64,000 nt of DNA. Source: Hormiphora californensis. Lineage: Eukaryota > Ctenophora > Tentaculata > Cydippida > Pleurobrachiidae. Where the stretch lies: positions 4,547,078-4,611,077 of the forward strand of contig CM035351.1 of NCBI GenBank assembly GCA_020137815.1, in the 5' to 3' direction. Position numbers and translations under genes: made by a program. Each line of letters starts with the position of its first letter. The first letter of the stretch is position 1. Below are positions 62,249-64,000 of the stretch, piece by piece. A model generated the notes under the pieces. The model saw nothing but the letters and a program-made list of their open reading frames with translations, did no database searches and was not told where the DNA came from.

Positions 62249-64000
62249 GGCAGAAGAAAATTAATTAACCAGACTGGTGTTTGTTTCAACGAATTCACTA
62301 TAAAAGTTACCGGCTTTCAGGTCAGTAAAACCCAGAAGTTTGGGTACGGTTACATGGTAAGTCAGATTGTGTGTATCCCTGCTGGTCTACTAGCTCTTGA
62401 GAGATGTGGATTTCTCTCCCAACTCTCCCAACACCTGTGGACACTGTTGGAGAATAACGGGCAGGCCACATCCGTTGATGATCCTATAACCCAACCGCCA
62501 GATCCCAACTTCGAGGGTGCTGTTTTAAAGGCCCTTACTAGCTTACTACAGGTATCCCCCCGTCACACCATTGTTTCTCAGTGAACTTCATCTCTCACTT
62601 CATCTCTCACCTGATTTCACCTAGCAGCTAGGATCTATCTGCATGTTTTATTAACCCTCAACCCAATATCTCGTTAGGTATTGGTTTGTTACGACTCTCT
62701 GTACTGTATTCTGGGAGGGGAGTACAAGGCGGTCCCTCTGAACCCTGAGATCTACCGACAGCCACCTCCGGAGCATGTTCTAGATCTGATACATCGGATA
62801 ATCTTTATAGGTAGGGACTGTTCCACCTCTCTCAGAGAATAGATTCTCGGAGCTACATCACACATATAATAATAAAATGAACGTTTATATACCCTCGTCC
62901 CTAGGGTATATCACTATTAAAACAGTATATAATGATCATGAATCAGATAATCCCTCATTTTGGCTAATTTTCCATGTCTCCCTACAGATAAGTCGAGGAT
63001 GTGCCTGCTGAACTACGATACAATGCAAGTGTTTGGTCTCCGTATCCTTCTCCGTGCTGACGTCATGTCTGGATACCCTGTTGTACCTACAGGAGTATCA
63101 TGACGTCATTGCCTTTCTGTTGCAGTGCCAGTCGGAGAGCAAGATAGGGGGACGGATCGTGGTAGATGAGAGTACCATTGAGAGAAATCAGATACTTGTC
63201 CGGTGTACCGTGCTAGGTGAGAAAGATGAACTTCGAGTATTGTTCATGAATTGTACCATCTAGGCCCTAGGGGCTACTATACCATGAATTACCCCAGAAC
63301 AATACTACATGATAGTCTTTTCATAATGAACAATCACCCTTCATTTTGCAGGTGGTGCTACAGAGAAGGTGATACCTCCTCGTGTCCTAACGGGTGACGC
63401 TTCCTACCCGTATACACTGTTCGATACCCTACCAGCCCCGTCATGTTACTGTACACCAACACCCAATGATGTAAAGGTTAGTCAGCTGCCAGGCCAATGC
63501 TCTGACCACAGTTCTCGCACACTCCGCCAATGCTCTGACAGCTGCCACGGGAATGAACCCTACTACTGTGATCTAAACCTCCTCCTGAGAATATTGATTT
63601 TTCCACCCGGTAAAGTGTGAAATACCTACCTAAGTGGTGGCAACGATTTACTAGAAATGAGAAATATGTGTGTGTCTGTGTGTAAGCGTCGTAACGAGAT
63701 ACAGTTGAGACTTGAGAGCAGTAAAAATTATTTCCCCGGATCCAACTCTACTACTTTCGGGCAGGTCATCCTCCAGACGCAGCAATCACAAACAAACAAA
63801 CTCCCACCCGATCAGAACGAGATCACAAACAAACAAACAAACCAACTCCCATCCTCAGAACGAGATCACAAACAAACAAACAAACTACCACCCGATCAGA
63901 ACGAGATCAAGCTATCAGCAGCCCTTCTGGGGGGAAGTGTAGGTGACACCTGGTTGGAGAGAACGAGATCATTCGTCCTTGTGGCATGCCGTAAACCCTC
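62249..64000 (+). CDS. TBC1D32: Probable TBC1D32 (broad-minded) segment, partial, with one frame break
   Basis: Exons 62249-62551, about 62678-62811, about 62988 to 63216, 63352-63477 and one starting near 63911 that runs off the window. Conserved-looking blocks: TQKFGYGYMVSQIVCIPAGL then LALERCGFLSQLSQHLWTLL, EHVLDLIHRIIFIDKSRM, YDTMQVFGLRI, then after a one-base shift near 63050-63058 SVLTSCLDTLLYLQEYHDVI, and IPPRVLTGDASYPYTLFD. I associate these with TBC1D32/BROMI, a ciliary protein of Hedgehog signalling, from memory of the family; a search is needed. The upstream exons would lie beyond the LINE to the left or may be absent. The first acceptor TTCTCTCAG is clear. Confidence 0.5.
63785..63908. 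repeat. Tandem repeat in the last TBC1D32-like intron
   Basis: Three units of ~36-40 bp built of (CAAA)n plus 'ctcccacccgatcagaacga'. The last unit abuts the presumed acceptor of the exon beginning at about 63911. Confidence 0.7.

Overview
The window is nuclear DNA of an invertebrate animal. Genes have many short GT-AG introns, and the recognisable proteins are animal families: major vault protein, MIF, CCDC13, an NAB corepressor, mitochondrial ACADS and DECR1, THADA, EXOSC8, EF2, probable TBC1D32 and a rhodopsin-like receptor. DNA transposons, foldback elements and LINEs are abundant. I cannot name the species. Splice-acceptor-like sites directly before many start codons would suit a lineage with spliced-leader trans-splicing (for example hydrozoans, ctenophores, some sponges or tunicates), but that is inference.

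Layout. 1-8500 is repeat-rich: a 5'-truncated CR1/L2-like LINE, a second LINE 3' end between two ~400-bp direct copies of its flank, tRNA-derived SINE, pogo/Tigger-like relics and a foldback element built of 10-bp repeats. 8927-38358 is entirely minus strand: an unrecognised helical protein, MVP (15 coding exons, 857 codons, no frame break), MIF, a LINE with a 170-bp satellite, then the tight series THADA, ACADS, NAB, CCDC13. 39035-40123 is an intronless receptor on the plus strand. DECR1 (minus) follows, then a plus-strand gene of unknown function with DEP-like exons. 50310-57971 is EF2 (minus), whose fifth intron holds a complete EXOSC8 gene on the same strand. The right end has an F-box fragment, an RNase H-bearing LINE (minus) and the start of a probable TBC1D32 segment (plus) running off the window.

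How the genes relate. ACADS and DECR1 both serve mitochondrial fatty-acid beta-oxidation. CCDC13 and TBC1D32 belong to cilium and centriolar-satellite biology. EF2, THADA and EXOSC8 serve translation, tRNA modification and RNA decay. These are housekeeping roles, so their same-strand packing fits operon-like organisation better than a dedicated pathway.

Five foldback or long-inverted-repeat transposons have clear target duplications (8 bp, 8 bp, TTAA, TTAA, TA); three sit in introns. Four genes (EF2, DECR1, THADA, TBC1D32) carry one single-base frame break each, in mixed directions, most simply read as residual assembly errors. All exon limits were read by eye from GT-AG signals and conserved protein blocks.
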